64,000 bases of DNA from Telluria aromaticivorans (GTDB lineage: Bacteria; Pseudomonadota; Gammaproteobacteria; Burkholderiales; Burkholderiaceae_D). The notes below the pieces were generated by a model. That model did no database searches. It was not told the DNA's origin and saw only the letters and a list, made by a program, of their open reading frames with translations. The position numbers were made by a program, and so were the translations under genes. Positions 9,193 to 23,684 of the stretch are shown here, piece by piece; positions within the stretch are counted from its first letter, which is position 1; each line of letters opens with the position of its first letter. The stretch is from NCBI RefSeq assembly GCF_013003915.1, contig NZ_JABAIV010000004.1, forward strand, positions 248,001-312,000. The letters are read 5' to 3'.

Positions 9193-9334
9193 CGTAGGGT
9201 GGGCGGGTCTCCCGCCCGCGCGTTCAACCGACGCATGAACGGATGTCGCGTCTAACCATGTCGTGGTTGAACGCGCGGGCGGCACACGCGGTGCGAGGTA
9301 TTCCTCGCGACGGGTGAAGCCGCCCACCCTACGA
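9193..9334. repeat. REPIN-like palindromic element, copy 1 (composite)
   Basis: Bounded by CGTAGGGTGGGC at 9193 and the inverse GCCCACCCTACG ending at 9334. The left end folds as GGGCGGG/CCCGCCC. Unlike copies 4 and 5 it carries an extra inverted pair inside (GCGCGTTCAACC and GGTTGAACGCGC), so it looks like a rearranged or compound copy. It lies between the M28 gene and sodC. See copies at 27893, 31478, 46382 and 54495. Confidence 0.85.
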
Positions 9335-9335
9335 G

Positions 9336-9380
9336 TGAAATTTTATTTCATATAAAGCGCACTACTGAAATTTTATTTCA
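9336..9380. repeat. two direct copies of a 15-bp palindrome next to sodC
   Basis: TGAAATTTTATTTCA occurs at 9336-9350 and again at 9366-9380, exactly 30 bp apart, 1 bp before the sodC stop codon. Each copy is itself an inverted repeat (TGAAAT/ATTTCA). No G+C stem, so it is not a typical terminator. Confidence 0.8.
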
Positions 9381-9381
9381 C

Positions 9382-9903
9382 TTACTGAATCACCCCACAA
9401 GCCATCCGCGCACCCCCACCACCCAGCGGCGCCGGATGATCCGCATGATTATCCCCACCCGCATGCACCATCAAGGCCTTGCCCTTGACGTCTGCCAGCT
9501 TCAGGCGTGGCGCCAGCACCGGATTGGCGGACGCTCCGTTCGCATCGACGCTCAAGGCCGGTAAATCACCCAGGTGGCCTTCGCCCCACGGCAGTCCATG
9601 CTTGCCGGTCTTGGCCGGATCGAGGTGGCCGCCCGCGGCGCCTGCAGCCACCGTCTTGCCATCCTTCTGGTTCGGGCCGCAGCTGCCATTTTCATGCACG
9701 TGGAAGCCGTGCAGGCCGGCGGGCAGCCCGGTCAACGCCGGGGTAAACACCAGGCCATGGGCGGTCTCGCTAATGGTGACGGTGCCCACGCTGGCGCCCT
9801 CCCCCTTCTCGGTCGCCATCTTCATGGCGACCTTCACATCGGCAGCATGGGCGGCGGCGCAGCTCGCGCCCAGTAAGACGGCACAGATCCAGCGAATCTT
9901 CAT
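9382..9903 (-). CDS. sodC: periplasmic Cu/Zn superoxide dismutase
   Basis: 173 residues from ATG 9903 with AAGGAG upstream. The signal peptide ends near residue 20 (AAAHA). The copper ligands are seen in [10 protein letters not shown] and in NHADHP; zinc ligands lie in the AGGHLDP to HLGDLP stretch. The disulphide cysteines are in NGSC and MACGVIQ, and the electrostatic-loop Gly-rich [11 protein letters not shown] is intact. It dismutates superoxide in the periplasm. It is a single-gene unit between the repeats at 9193-9380 and the hybrid kinase gene. Confidence 0.96.
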   Translation of the reverse strand: MKIRWICAVLLGASCAAAHAADVKVAMKMATEKGEGASVGTVTISETAHGLVFTPALTGLPAGLHGFHVHENGSCGPNQKDGKTVAAGAAGGHLDPAKTGKHGLPWGEGHLGDLPALSVDANGASANPVLAPRLKLADVKGKALMVHAGGDNHADHPAPLGGGGARMACGVIQ

Positions 9904-10034
9904 GACTAGCTCCTTGGAGTCGGGTGAGTAAACGAGAACCGGAACAAGTGTATGCCATCCCCCTTGACGGGGGCGTTCCGCAGGAGAGGCCCCGGGGAAG
10001 CGACACCGGTTCGCCGGCGCCAGGCCGGCATACA

Positions 10035-12806
10035 TCAAGCCAGTTCGGCCACATCCGGCTCCGGCTTGCGCGGCGCCTCTTCCTGTGCGGCCGCTTGGGA
10101 CTGCGGCAGCTGCGCCAGGATGTCCGCCAGCGCGCGGAACTCCACCGGTTTTACCAGGTGGTAGTCGAAGCCGGCCGCTTTCGAGAGGTCGCGATCGCGC
10201 TCCTGCCCGTAGCCGGTGAGCGCAATGAACACTGCCTGCGGATGCTCGCGGCGCAGGCGCCGCGCCAGCTCGTAGCCGGTCATGTCGGGCAGGCCGATGT
10301 CGAGGATGAAGGCATGCGTCTGCGCGATCTCGCTGGAAGCCAGCGTGCGCACGCCATCTTCGAACACGTTCACGCTATGGCCCTGTGCGCGCAGCAACAC
10401 CGCCAGCGACTGGGCCGCATCGACGTTGTCGTCGACGATGGTCAGCAGGCATGGCGACACGGTTCGCGCCGCCGAATGCAGGTGCGCGGGGCCCGGGGCG
10501 CCGGCCGCATCGACCAGCGGCAGCAGCACCGACACCGAGGTGCCCAGGTTCAGGCCATCGCTGTGCGCCTCGACTTGGCCACCATGCATCTGCACGATGC
10601 TCTTGACCAGCGCCAGCCCGATACCGAGGCCGCCCTGTGAGCGGTCCGGCGTACGTTCGGCCTGGGTGAACAGGTCGAACACGTGCGGCAGCAGCTTGGC
10701 GTCCATGCCGCAGCCGTTGTCGATCACGGTCATGCGCGCCGCCTCCAGGCTGGCTTCCAGGCGCAGCGTGATGCGGCCCTGCGGCGGCGTGTACTTGGCC
10801 GCGTTGTTGAGCAGGTTGACCAGCACCTGCACCAGGCGCGTGCGGTCGCCGGCTACCACTACGGGAAGCGCCGGCGCTTCCACCGTCAGCAGGTGCTCGC
10901 GCGCCTCGATGTGCGGGCGCGCCTGTTCGACGGCGGCGCGCAGCACGGCGTCGAGTGCCAAAGGCTCGGTATCGAGTTTCACCAGGCCGCGCGTCACGCG
11001 CGACACGTCGAGCAAATCGTCCACCAGCTCCGTCATGTGGCGTACCTGGCGCGAGATGATGTTGCCGGCCTTGAGGCGCAGGTTCTCGTCCACGGTCGGC
11101 ATCTTGAGCAGCTGCGCCGCGTTGATGATCGGCGCCAGCGGGTTGCGCAGCTCGTGCGCCAGCATCGCCAGGAACTCGTCCTTCATCTTGCTGTGGCGCT
11201 CGGCCTCGGCGCGCGCGGCGCGCTCGCTGGCGAGCAATCCTTCGCGTTCCTTCGCCGCGCGCTGGGCCAGTTCGTACAGGCGCGCATTGTCGATGGCCAC
11301 CGCGGCCTGCGCCACGAAACCGGTAATGAGCTGCTCGGTGCGCTCGTCGAACCTGTGCGTCTGCGAATGGCCGAAGAACAGGCCGCCCAGCACCTCGCCG
11401 GAGCGCGAATACACCGAGGCTGCCAGGTAGCTGCGCACCGGCAGATGCCCTTTCGGCATGCCATGGTGCGGGCCCATCCTGCCGTAGCGCGGGTCTTTGG
11501 TGATGTCGTCGCTGCGGATCGGCGCGGCGCCATGGAAGGTGGGGCCGAAGATCGCTGTCGTGCGCGGATGGCCGAGATGGGCAAAGGCCTCGCGCGGCGC
11601 GCCGCTGAGCGTATACAGCAGGTAGGCGTCTCCGTTCTCGTCCTTGCCGTTGTAGAAGAAGGAGCCAAATTCGGCGCCGGTCAGTTCGGTGGCGGCGTCG
11701 GTGATCGCCTGCAGCAGCGTGTCGATATCGAGCGTCGACGCCAGCGCATTGCCCGCGCGGTTGAGCAGTTCGAGCATGCGCGTCTCTTCGCGCAGCGCTT
11801 CCTCGGCGCGGATGCGGCGCAGCGCTTCCCAGGTGCGGCGCGCAAGGTCTTCTGCCAGCGTGCGGTCGTCGTCGGTCCAGCGGTAGGCATGGTCCTTGTA
11901 CAGGAAGCCGGCGCCGTGCAGGCGGTTGCCGTCCTTGAGGGGAATCACGACCACCGAATGGATGCCCAGGCTCAAGCAAGGCATGGCGACCGGCGCGCAG
12001 GCCGGATCGGTCTTGACGTCGTTGATGCAGATGGTGGTGCCAGCGCGCAGCTGCTCGAGCTGGTCGGGCGAGAGCATGTCCAGTGGCAGCGTGCCATGGG
12101 CGCCGCCGGTCTCGACGCCTTCCATCCATTCTTCCTTGACCGAGAAGCTGCGCTGCCCCTCATCGAGTTCGACGTAGGCGACCTTCGAGCCGGTGAAGTA
12201 TTCGCTGGTCAGGCGGATGGTCGCCTTGAGCATCGGGCCGAACTCCGTCTCGCGGCGCAGCGTGTCGGCCAGCTTGAGCTGGTAGGCCTTGCGGCGCTCT
12301 CCCATCACGGCCTTCGTGGTCTCCACGCAGGTGACGAAGATGCCTTCGATCGCGCCGGAGGGGCTGTAGATCGGGCTGTACGAGTGGCTGAAGTAGCAGC
12401 TCTCGGCAAAACCATTGCGGTTCAGCGTGATCTGGAATTCGTCGTCGGCGAAGGTCGCGCCCTGGCGCACCTGTTCCCACAGCGGCGCGATGGTCGGCCA
12501 GGCCTCGGGCCAGGTGAGGCGGGTATCGACGCCCAGCGCGTTTTGCGCTTTGGCGCCGAGAATCGGGACATAGGCATCGTTGAAGAACTGGATGTATGAC
12601 TCGCCCCACGCGAGGTAGGCCGGCATGCGCAGGTCGAGCACCGTGCGGACGGCATGCTTCAGGCTTTGCGGCCAGGTGCTGACGGGGCCGACGGCGGTGG
12701 TTTCCCATGGGAAGGCGCGCATCTGGCGTTCCATGTCGGAGGTGCGGGTATCCGGCATGGCAGGCGCGCACGCGGCGTCCGGGGTCGCATCAAATGGCCA
12801 GGGCAT
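10035..12806 (-). CDS. hybrid sensor histidine kinase, PAS-GAF-GAF-HisKA-HATPase-receiver
   Basis: 923 residues without membrane segments, so a cytoplasmic sensor. A PAS-like region (about 55-165) is followed by two GAF domains (about 185-330 and 350-520) and a short coiled coil. HisKA has the phospho-acceptor in [15 protein letters not shown]. HATPase has [18 protein letters not shown] and [11 protein letters not shown]. The C-terminal receiver has DDN and phospho-acceptor Asp in [12 protein letters not shown], with a late Lys in VKP. No separate output regulator is adjacent. The start is uncertain: 12806 lacks a clear Shine-Dalgarno sequence, and Met at 12755 or 12734 is possible. GAF ligands are not predictable from sequence. 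Confidence 0.93.
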   Translation of the reverse strand: MPWPFDATPDAACAPAMPDTRTSDMERQMRAFPWETTAVGPVSTWPQSLKHAVRTVLDLRMPAYLAWGESYIQFFNDAYVPILGAKAQNALGVDTRLTWPEAWPTIAPLWEQVRQGATFADDEFQITLNRNGFAESCYFSHSYSPIYSPSGAIEGIFVTCVETTKAVMGERRKAYQLKLADTLRRETEFGPMLKATIRLTSEYFTGSKVAYVELDEGQRSFSVKEEWMEGVETGGAHGTLPLDMLSPDQLEQLRAGTTICINDVKTDPACAPVAMPCLSLGIHSVVVIPLKDGNRLHGAGFLYKDHAYRWTDDDRTLAEDLARRTWEALRRIRAEEALREETRMLELLNRAGNALASTLDIDTLLQAITDAATELTGAEFGSFFYNGKDENGDAYLLYTLSGAPREAFAHLGHPRTTAIFGPTFHGAAPIRSDDITKDPRYGRMGPHHGMPKGHLPVRSYLAASVYSRSGEVLGGLFFGHSQTHRFDERTEQLITGFVAQAAVAIDNARLYELAQRAAKEREGLLASERAARAEAERHSKMKDEFLAMLAHELRNPLAPIINAAQLLKMPTVDENLRLKAGNIISRQVRHMTELVDDLLDVSRVTRGLVKLDTEPLALDAVLRAAVEQARPHIEAREHLLTVEAPALPVVVAGDRTRLVQVLVNLLNNAAKYTPPQGRITLRLEASLEAARMTVIDNGCGMDAKLLPHVFDLFTQAERTPDRSQGGLGIGLALVKSIVQMHGGQVEAHSDGLNLGTSVSVLLPLVDAAGAPGPAHLHSAARTVSPCLLTIVDDNVDAAQSLAVLLRAQGHSVNVFEDGVRTLASSEIAQTHAFILDIGLPDMTGYELARRLRREHPQAVFIALTGYGQERDRDLSKAAGFDYHLVKPVEFRALADILAQLPQSQAAAQEEAPRKPEPDVAELA

Positions 12807-13102
12807 ATTGCTTGGTGGGTAAGGAACGTGGAAAGAACGATAACTCAGCGATGGATGATAGCAGTCATTACAGGCGCATGGCGTACGGATGAGTTAAATG
12901 GCGAACATTGTCCTCTACTCTTGCACGCTCGCTCTGTGGCGACCGATGGCCCTTAGCCAGCATCAATATTGCTTGCTGAATATAACCAAGAATGTCTCCT
13001 TTGGATGTCCATGTAGCGAGGGAACTTCCATCCTGGTGACTACCCCGTTGCTGGCCAGTCGTCACGGTCATTCCCTGTCGAAGTGCGTTTTCAAGGCGAG
13101 GC
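12807..13102. other. 296-bp intergenic region, A+T-richer than flanks
   Basis: Lies between the divergent hybrid kinase and the small secreted-protein gene. Short open frames occur on both strands (for example 12868-13110 minus) but show no recognisable protein and no convincing ribosome site. Base composition differs from the flanking G+C-rich genes. It should hold the promoters of both neighbours; none matched well enough to call. Confidence 0.5.
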
Positions 13103-13474
13103 ATGCTCAAACTACCTTTGCAGCTAGCGGCATTGTCGCTTGCTGGGGGCGCCGGCGCCGGCGACAGCGAACCAGGCCCATATAAAAAGGCAGCGACGAC
13201 CTATCGCATTTACGGCGGTAGCCTCGGCGATCCCACGGTCCCGACCGTTAAGAACAAGAAAGTTGCCATTTCAATGGAAGGCCAGGCAGCAAGGGAACTG
13301 TTCGAAGAGATTGGGCCCGACAAACACGACCCATGCATGGAGGGCAGCGGCACTCGTGTTCGGTTCCGTGACAAGGGCAATGTGATGTGTAGTAGAAGTA
13401 AGGAAGGCGAATACGTATGCAGCTTCGGTTTCGATCTTCGCGACGGGAAAAGCATTGGTGGAAGTCTCTGTTAG
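13103..13474 (+). CDS. small secreted hypothetical protein with four cysteines
   Basis: 123 residues from ATG 13103, with AAGGCGAGG just upstream. Residues 1-19 look like a short signal peptide (Leu/Ala-rich, ending GAGAG). The mature part is polar and ends GSLC, with four cysteines after about residue 79 (DPCMEG, NVMCSR, YVCSF, GSLC) that could form two disulphides. I do not recognise the family. It stands alone in an A+T-richer patch between the hybrid kinase and rpoC, with base use unlike its neighbours, which suggests later acquisition. It converges on rpoC and may share the bidirectional terminator at 13516-13546. Confidence 0.65.
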   Translation: MLKLPLQLAALSLAGGAGAGDSEPGPYKKAATTYRIYGGSLGDPTVPTVKNKKVAISMEGQAARELFEEIGPDKHDPCMEGSGTRVRFRDKGNVMCSRSKEGEYVCSFGFDLRDGKSIGGSLC

Positions 13475-13515
13475 CGAATTTGCCTCTTTTTAGCTTCTCG
13501 AATAATTCGTACACC

Positions 13516-13546
13516 AAAAAAAACGGCACCCCTCAGGGTGCCGTCT
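13516..13546 (-). terminator. intrinsic terminator of the rpoBC operon
   Basis: Reading leftward, CGGCACC pairs with GGTGCCG around a short loop (13524-13543) and is followed by an eight-T run (A run at 13516-13523 on the plus strand). It is 26 bp after the rpoC stop. The stem could also end transcription of the plus-strand gene ending at 13474. Confidence 0.9.
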
Positions 13547-13568
13547 TCATATCAGCGAAGCTAAACGA

Positions 13569-16500
13569 TTACTCGTCGTCGCCGTGATGCTGCTCAGCCG
13601 GAGCCGCCGCATTCTGCTGGTCTTCCATCGCCTGCAGTTCGGCAGCCATGTTGGCCTTCTCCTGCTGCAGCAGTGCCTGGCGCTCTTCCGCCTCCCACAC
13701 TTCCTTCTCTTTCTTGGCGCGGTGGAATGCCAGGCCGGTACCGCCAGGGATCAGGCGGCCGACGATGACGTTTTCCTTCAGGCCGCGCAGGCCATCGCGC
13801 TTGCCCATGATCGCAGCTTCGGTCAGCACGCGGGTGGTTTCCTGGAACGATGCGGCCGAGATGAACGAATCGGTCGACAGCGATGCCTTGGTAATACCCA
13901 GCAGGACGTTCTCGTAGGTCGCTTGCAGTTTGCCTGCGGCTTCCATGCGGTCGTTCTCTTCCAGCAGTTCCGAACGCTCCACCTGCTCGCCGACGATGTA
14001 GTCGGTGTCGCCGGCTTCGACGATGGCCACGCGGCGCAGCATCTGGCGAACAATGACTTCGATGTGCTTGTCGTTGATCTTCACGCCCTGCAGACGGTAG
14101 ACGTCCTGCACTTCGTCGACGATGTAACGTGCCAGCGCTTCGATACCCAGCAGGCGCAGGATGTCCTGCGGATCGGCCGGACCATCGACGATCATCTCGC
14201 CCTTGTTCACGACTTGACCATCGTGGACCAGCACTTGCTTGTCCTTGGTGATCAGGAACTCGTGCTTGTTGCCGTCCATGTCCGTGATTTCCAGACGCTG
14301 CTTGCCCTTGGTTTCTTTACCGAAGGCGACGGTACCGGTGACTTCGGCCAGCATGCCCGCGTCTTTCGGCGAACGTGCTTCGAACAGCTCGGCAACGCGT
14401 GGCAGACCACCGGTAATGTCGCGGGTCTTCTGCGATTCGGTCGGGATACGTGCCAGCACTTCACCCACCGAGACAGATTGACCGTCTTTCACCATGATCA
14501 GCGCGCCAACCTGGAAACCAATCGCCACGGCGTGTTCGGTGCCGGCGATCTTCACTTCCTGGCCTTCTTCGTTCAGCAGTTTGACCTGCGGACGCACAAC
14601 CTTGCCTGCGGAACCACGACGCTTCGGATCGATCGCGACCAGGGTCGACAGGCCGGTCACTTCGTCGACCTGGCGAGCGACGGTGACGCCCTCTTCCACG
14701 TTCTCGAAGCGGATCGTACCTGCGTACTCGGTAATGATCGGACGGGTCAGCGGATCCCAGGTTGCCAGGGCGGTGCCGGCCTTGACTGCCTGGCCGTCCT
14801 TGACGATCAGGGTCGCGCCGTACGGCACCTTGTGACGCTCGCGCTCACGGCCGTGGTCGTCGGTGATCAGCACTTCGCCCGAACGGGTAATGACGATTTG
14901 CGCGCCCTTGCCGTTGGTGACGTAACGCATGGTCGCCGTGAAGCGGACCGTACCGTTCGACTTGGCTTCGACCGACGATGCCACTGCTGCACGCGATGCC
15001 GCACCACCGATGTGGAAGGTACGCATGGTCAGCTGGGTACCCGGCTCACCGATCGACTGTGCTGCCACGACGCCGACTGCTTCGCCGCTGTTGACCATCG
15101 AGCCGCGGCCCAGGTCGCGGCCGTAGCAGGATGCGCACAGGCCATAACGGGTGTCGCAGTTCAGCGGGGTGCGGACCTTGACTTCGTCGATGCCGAGGCG
15201 TTCGATCTCTTCGACCATGTCTTCGTCCAGCAGCGTGCCGGCTTCGTACACGGTTTCCTGGGTTTCAGGATTGACGACATCGTTGCCCGTCACGCGGCCG
15301 AGGATACGGTCGCGCAGCGCTTCGATGACTTCACCGCCTTCGACCATCGCCTTCATGAAGGTGCCGTTGGTGGTGCCGCAATCGTCCTCGATGACCACCA
15401 GATCCTGGGTCACGTCGACCAGGCGGCGGGTCAGGTAACCCGAGTTTGCGGTCTTCAGCGCGGTGTCGGCCAGACCCTTACGGGCGCCGTGCGTCGAGAT
15501 GAAGTACTGCAACACGTTCAGGCCTTCGCGGAAGTTCGCGGTAATCGGCGTTTCGATAATCGAACCGTCCGGCTTGGCCATCAGGCCTCGCATACCAGCC
15601 AGCTGGCGAATCTGCGCTGCCGAACCACGGGCGCCCGAGTCGGCCATCATGTAAATCGCGTTGAACGATTCCTGGGTGCCTTCGGTGCCGTCGCGGCGGG
15701 TGACCGGCTCGACTTTCAGCTGGTCCATCATCGCCTTGCCGACTTCATCGGAGGTCTTGCCCCAGATGTCGACGACCTTGTTGTAACGCTCGCCGGCGGT
15801 GACCAGGCCCGAGCTGTACTGCTGCTCGATCTGCTTCACTTCCGCTTCGGCGGTCGCGATCATGCCCTTCTTGACGTCCGGGATCTTCATGTCGTCGACG
15901 GCGATCGAGATACCGGCGCGCGTCGCCAGGCGGAAGCCCGACTGCATCAGCTTGTCGGCGAACACGACGGTCGCACGCAGGCCGCACTTGCGGAACGACG
16001 TGTTGATCAGCTTCGAGATTTCCTTCTTCTTCAGCGAGCGGTTCAGCACGCTGAACGGCAGGCCTTTAGGCAGGATCTCGGACAGGATCGCACGGCCGAC
16101 GGTGGTCTCGTAGCGCGTGACGGTGCGCTCGAATTCCTCGGTGCCGGCAACGCGTGGGAACTCGACGATACGCACGGTGATGCGGGTCGCCAGTTCGACT
16201 TCCTTGTTGTCGTACGCGCGGATGACTTCCGACACGTCCGGGAACATCATGCCTTCGCCCTTGGCGTTGATCGCCTCGCGGCTCGCGTAGTACAGGCCCA
16301 GCACGATATCCTGGGACGGCACGATCGACGGTTCGCCGTTCGACGGGAACAGGATGTTGTTCGACGCCAGCATCAGCGTACGCGCTTCCATCTGCGCTTC
16401 GATCGACAGCGGGACGTGGACAGCCATCTGGTCACCGTCGAAGTCGGCGTTGAACGCCGCGCAGACGAGTGGGTGCAGCTGGATGGCCTTGCCTTCGATC

Positions 16501-17822
16501 AGGACTGGCTCGAACGCCTGGATACCGAGACGGTGCAGGGTTGGTGCACGGTTGAGCATGACCGGGTGTTCCTTGATGACTTCTTCAAGGATGTCCCAGA
16601 CCACCGGTTCCTGGATTTCGACCAGCTTCTTGGCCGCCTTGATGGTCGTTGCCAGACCCATCAGTTCGAGCTTGTTGAAGATGAACGGCTTGAACAGTTC
16701 CAGGGCCATCAGCTTCGGCAGGCCGCACTGGTGCAGTTTCAGCTGTGGGCCGACCACGATGACCGAACGGCCCGAGTAGTCGACGCGCTTGCCCAGCAAG
16801 TTCTGGCGGAAACGGCCGCCCTTACCCTTGATCATCTCGGCCAGCGACTTCAGCGGACGCTTGTTGGCGCCGGTCATCGCTTTACCGCGACGGCCGTTGT
16901 CCAGCAGCGAGTCGACCGCTTCCTGCAGCATGCGCTTTTCGTTACGCGTAATGATTTCCGGTGCGCGCAGTTCCATCAGGCGCTTCAGGCGGTTATTACG
17001 GTTGATGACGCGGCGGTACAGGTCGTTCAGGTCGGAGGTCGCGAAACGGCCACCGTCCAGCGGGACGAGCGGACGCAGCTCCGGCGGCAGGACCGGAAGC
17101 ACTTCCATGATCATCCAGTCAGGCTTGATGCCCGAACGCTGGAACGCCTCGAGCACTTTCAGGCGCTTGGCGTATTTCTTGATCTTGGCTTCGGATTTCG
17201 ATTCTTTCAGCTCCACGCGCAGGGCTTCGGCATCGCGGTGGATGTCGATCGAGCGCAGCAGCTCACGGATGCCTTCGGCGCCCATGAATGCGGTGAAGTC
17301 GTCGCCGTACTCTTCGTACTTGGCGGCGTAGTCGTCTTCCGACATGATCTGCGACTTCTTCAGCGGGGTCATGCCTGGATCGGTCACGACATATGCTTCG
17401 AAGTACAGCACGCGTTCGATGTCCCGCAGCGTCATGTCCAGGACCATGCCCAGGCGCGACGGCAGCGACTTCAGGAACCAGATGTGCGCGGTTGGCGAGG
17501 CCAGTTCGATGTGGCCCATGCGCTCACGGCGCACCTTGGCCAGCGTGACTTCGACGCCGCACTTCTCGCAGATCACGCCACGGTGCTTCAGGCGCTTGTA
17601 CTTGCCGCACAGGCACTCGTAGTCCTTGATCGGGCCAAAGATCTTGGCGCAGAACAGGCCGTCGCGCTCTGGCTTGAAGGTACGGTAGTTGATGGTTTCC
17701 GGCTTCTTGACTTCGCCGAAGGACCACGAACGGATTTTTTCAGGCGACGCCAGGCCAATCTTGATGGCGTCGAAGGTTTCGTTCGTTTGAACTTGCTTGA
17801 ATAGATCGAGCAGTGCTTTCAT
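13569..17822 (-). CDS. rpoC: DNA-directed RNA polymerase subunit beta'
   Basis: 1417 residues, close to the 1407 of E. coli. Starts at ATG 17822 with GGAG upstream. The N-terminal zinc site is Cys70, Cys72, Cys85 and Cys88 (ECLCGKYK...CEKC). The active-site NADFDGDQM motif that binds catalytic Mg2+ lies about one third in. The second zinc cluster appears in [16 protein letters not shown]. The C-terminus is acidic and Gln/Ala-rich. It forms the core enzyme with beta, alpha and omega. Last gene of the superoperon; the 225-bp gap to rpoB holds a palindromic repeat. Confidence 0.99.
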   Translation of the reverse strand: MKALLDLFKQVQTNETFDAIKIGLASPEKIRSWSFGEVKKPETINYRTFKPERDGLFCAKIFGPIKDYECLCGKYKRLKHRGVICEKCGVEVTLAKVRRERMGHIELASPTAHIWFLKSLPSRLGMVLDMTLRDIERVLYFEAYVVTDPGMTPLKKSQIMSEDDYAAKYEEYGDDFTAFMGAEGIRELLRSIDIHRDAEALRVELKESKSEAKIKKYAKRLKVLEAFQRSGIKPDWMIMEVLPVLPPELRPLVPLDGGRFATSDLNDLYRRVINRNNRLKRLMELRAPEIITRNEKRMLQEAVDSLLDNGRRGKAMTGANKRPLKSLAEMIKGKGGRFRQNLLGKRVDYSGRSVIVVGPQLKLHQCGLPKLMALELFKPFIFNKLELMGLATTIKAAKKLVEIQEPVVWDILEEVIKEHPVMLNRAPTLHRLGIQAFEPVLIEGKAIQLHPLVCAAFNADFDGDQMAVHVPLSIEAQMEARTLMLASNNILFPSNGEPSIVPSQDIVLGLYYASREAINAKGEGMMFPDVSEVIRAYDNKEVELATRITVRIVEFPRVAGTEEFERTVTRYETTVGRAILSEILPKGLPFSVLNRSLKKKEISKLINTSFRKCGLRATVVFADKLMQSGFRLATRAGISIAVDDMKIPDVKKGMIATAEAEVKQIEQQYSSGLVTAGERYNKVVDIWGKTSDEVGKAMMDQLKVEPVTRRDGTEGTQESFNAIYMMADSGARGSAAQIRQLAGMRGLMAKPDGSIIETPITANFREGLNVLQYFISTHGARKGLADTALKTANSGYLTRRLVDVTQDLVVIEDDCGTTNGTFMKAMVEGGEVIEALRDRILGRVTGNDVVNPETQETVYEAGTLLDEDMVEEIERLGIDEVKVRTPLNCDTRYGLCASCYGRDLGRGSMVNSGEAVGVVAAQSIGEPGTQLTMRTFHIGGAASRAAVASSVEAKSNGTVRFTATMRYVTNGKGAQIVITRSGEVLITDDHGRERERHKVPYGATLIVKDGQAVKAGTALATWDPLTRPIITEYAGTIRFENVEEGVTVARQVDEVTGLSTLVAIDPKRRGSAGKVVRPQVKLLNEEGQEVKIAGTEHAVAIGFQVGALIMVKDGQSVSVGEVLARIPTESQKTRDITGGLPRVAELFEARSPKDAGMLAEVTGTVAFGKETKGKQRLEITDMDGNKHEFLITKDKQVLVHDGQVVNKGEMIVDGPADPQDILRLLGIEALARYIVDEVQDVYRLQGVKINDKHIEVIVRQMLRRVAIVEAGDTDYIVGEQVERSELLEENDRMEAAGKLQATYENVLLGITKASLSTDSFISAASFQETTRVLTEAAIMGKRDGLRGLKENVIVGRLIPGGTGLAFHRAKKEKEVWEAEERQALLQQEKANMAAELQAMEDQQNAAAPAEQHHGDDE

Positions 17823-17918
17823 TTATCACTCCAGGTGATTGAATTCTTTACGTACTACTACTACCGCCGGTTCTCACTGATTTTCGCCAGTGCTTGCTTG
17901 AACCACTACCCTTGAAAG

Positions 17919-17997
17919 CGTCATCCCGGCGCAGGCCGGGATCCAGGTTTTTCGGCTAAATCACCGAAATTGGGCCCCGGCCTGCGCCGGGGCGACG
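17919..17997. repeat. palindromic intergenic repeat of the CGTCATCCCGGCGCAGGCC type
   Basis: Left arm CGTCATCCCGGCGCAGGCCG is itself a hairpin (CCCGGC/GCCGGG). The right arm CCCCGGCCTGCGCCGGGG is its near inverse, ending GCGACG at 17997. It lies in the 225-bp gap between rpoB and rpoC, inside the co-transcribed region. Elements with this consensus are widespread in proteobacterial genomes. It is distinct from the CGTAGGGTGGGC family elsewhere in the window. Confidence 0.75.
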
Positions 17998-18047
17998 TTT
18001 CAAGAGCAACAGGCCAAGCCCGAAGGCCGACAGCCATGCTGACTTGC

Positions 18048-22157
<4,110 letters not shown>

Positions 22158-22412
22158 GGACACTCCGTGAGTGACAGAAAGGATGAGAATTCAGGAATTG
22201 CCAGTGGTTGAAGCGCCACACGCAAGGCCTGAAGCCTCTGCTTTCCCGTCAGGTGAAAAAGGACGAGCTACTGCTGTGTTACGATATTTCCGTCTGCCGT
22301 CACTATTTGTTTCCGTACGACAGGTATTGCACACGTTTGCCGCAGGGACGACAAAAGAGCCAAAGCAGCTACACCTCCCTTTCGGCAGGTTTCGCAAGCT
22401 TTGACTCCCGCG

Positions 22413-22432
22413 TTGGGCACCGAAGTGCCCAA
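22413..22432 (-). other. UUCG-capped hairpin directly after rplL
   Basis: TTGGGCAC pairs with GTGCCCAA around a TTCG loop, 11 bp after the rplL stop and within the 285-bp rplL-rpoB gap. No T run follows, so it is not a full terminator. In the equivalent E. coli gap a partial attenuator and an RNase III site set the ratio of ribosomal protein to polymerase. A similar role is inferred. The rest of the gap (22158-22412) shows no gene. Confidence 0.6.
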
Positions 22433-22442
22433 TGCACATGTA

Positions 22443-22817
22443 TTACTTCAGTTCAGCCTTGGCGCCAGCTTCTTCCAGCTTCTTCTTGGCGGCTTCAGCG
22501 TCAGCTTTAGGCATGGCTTCTTTCACGGTCTTTGGTGCACCGTCGACCACGTCTTTAGCTTCTTTCAGGCCCAGACCGGTGATTTCACGGACGGCTTTGA
22601 TGACGCCGACCTTGTTCGCGCCGATTTCGGTCAGCACGACGTTGAATTCGGTCTGCTCTTCGACTGCAGCAGCGGCGCCAGCGCCACCGGCTGCAGGTGC
22701 TGCCATCGCAGCTGCCGACACGCCAAACTTCTCTTCGAAGGCCTTGACCAGTTCGTTCAGGTCCATGACGGACATTTCGCTCACTGCGTTCAGGATATCG
22801 TCTTTGCTAATTGCCAT
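22443..22817 (-). CDS. rplL: 50S ribosomal protein L7/L12
   Basis: 124 residues from ATG 22817 with GGAG upstream. N-terminal dimerisation region, Ala/Gly-rich hinge (about 36-55), then the factor-binding C-terminal domain with [16 protein letters not shown]. It forms the ribosomal stalk on L10 that recruits elongation factors such as the EF-Tu encoded at 26142. Co-transcribed with rplJ 63 bp upstream. Confidence 0.99.
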   Translation of the reverse strand: MAISKDDILNAVSEMSVMDLNELVKAFEEKFGVSAAAMAAPAAGGAGAAAAVEEQTEFNVVLTEIGANKVGVIKAVREITGLGLKEAKDVVDGAPKTVKEAMPKADAEAAKKKLEEAGAKAELK

Positions 22818-22880
22818 TTGAAACTCCAAATATGTTGTGTGTGTAGTTCAGGTTGGTACTTGAAAAAAAAGGCGCGGCTA

Positions 22881-23414
22881 TTAAGCTGCTGCGGTTTCTT
22901 CGGTTGCTTCTGGAGCAACTTCCGAACCTTCGCCTTTTTTCGCTGCCAGGGCAGCCAGACCACGTGCAAAGCCCGACACCGGAGCCAGCATCACGCCCAA
23001 CAGCTGCGAGATGAGGACGTCACGCGACGGAATGCTTGCCAACGCGGTAACGCCAGCTACATCGAGCTGCTTACCTGCGTAGTTACCGGCTTTCACGACC
23101 AGCTTGTCGTTGGTTTTAGCGAAATCATTGATGATTTTCGCTGCAGCAACGGCATCGTCCGAGATCGAATAGATCAGCGGACCGGTCATGGAATCAGCCA
23201 GCGAGGCAAACTGCGTGCCTTCGACAGCGCGACGAGCCAGCGTGTTCTTCAGAACACGCAGGTAGACGCCCTGGGCACGTGCGGTTGCACGGAGCTTGGT
23301 CAAGTGAGCAACCTGGATGCCACGGTACTCAGCCACGACGATCGTTTGCGCGCTAGCTACTTTCGCGGAAACTTCTTCGACGACGACCTTTTTGTCATTC
23401 AGATTAAGACCCAC
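22881..23414 (-). CDS. rplJ: 50S ribosomal protein L10
   Basis: 177 residues. The start is GTG at 23414: AAGGAG lies 7 bp before it, whereas the in-frame TTG at 23420 is only 2 bp from that site. N-terminal rRNA-binding domain ([34 protein letters not shown]), then the C-terminal helix region that anchors L7/L12 dimers. The C-terminus is Ala/Glu-rich. In other bacteria L10-L7/L12 represses its own translation through the leader described at 23415. Confidence 0.97.
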   Translation of the reverse strand: MGLNLNDKKVVVEEVSAKVASAQTIVVAEYRGIQVAHLTKLRATARAQGVYLRVLKNTLARRAVEGTQFASLADSMTGPLIYSISDDAVAAAKIINDFAKTNDKLVVKAGNYAGKQLDVAGVTALASIPSRDVLISQLLGVMLAPVSGFARGLAALAAKKGEGSEVAPEATEETAAA

Positions 23415-23684
23415 GGTCAATCTCCTTAAATGATGGGAACAAAAGCGTTCACATCGGTTCGAACACGGCGTCCGAAGTTAAGAAGCCAATCTGACGCGGA
23501 TAGATTCACGCAGCGTGGACTACAAAACTTGTTCGGGTACACCATCTGCGTTGGGTGGCCTATTAACCTCCTGCCTGCCTGCTGCATTCGGCCCAACGGT
23601 CTTTGATTGCCTGGTGAAGCGTTGCCGCCTCACCAGCCCAAAGATGCGCTTCGCCATTTCTGGCGAAGACTGAATTCTTATTGC
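23415..23684 (-). promoter_or_regulatory. L10 mRNA leader (rplA-rplJ gap)
   Basis: A 270-bp non-coding stretch precedes rplJ inside the operon. Just after the rplA stop it has a perfect 8-bp hairpin with a GAAA loop (CTTCGCCA at 23668-23661, TGGCGAAG at 23656-23649). Further down are several short self-complementary blocks and the AAGGAG ribosome site. Such long leaders bind L10-L7/L12 for autoregulation in gamma- and betaproteobacteria. Function is inferred from position and length; the exact binding fold was not derived. Confidence 0.6.

Noticed and set aside
12868-13110. Minus-strand frame of 80 codons in the A+T-richer patch
   Set aside because: No recognisable family, no convincing ribosome site, and an overlap with the start of the plus-strand secreted-protein gene.
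12898-13185. Plus-strand frame of 95 codons ahead of the small secreted protein
   Set aside because: It overlaps the signal peptide of the better-supported gene at 13103 in another frame, and has an irregular composition with a basic C-terminal run.
13584-17804. An uninterrupted plus-strand frame of 1406 codons opposite rpoC
   Set aside because: It mirrors rpoC and arises because strongly biased codons avoid those whose complement is a stop. It has no recognisable protein features and is not a gene.
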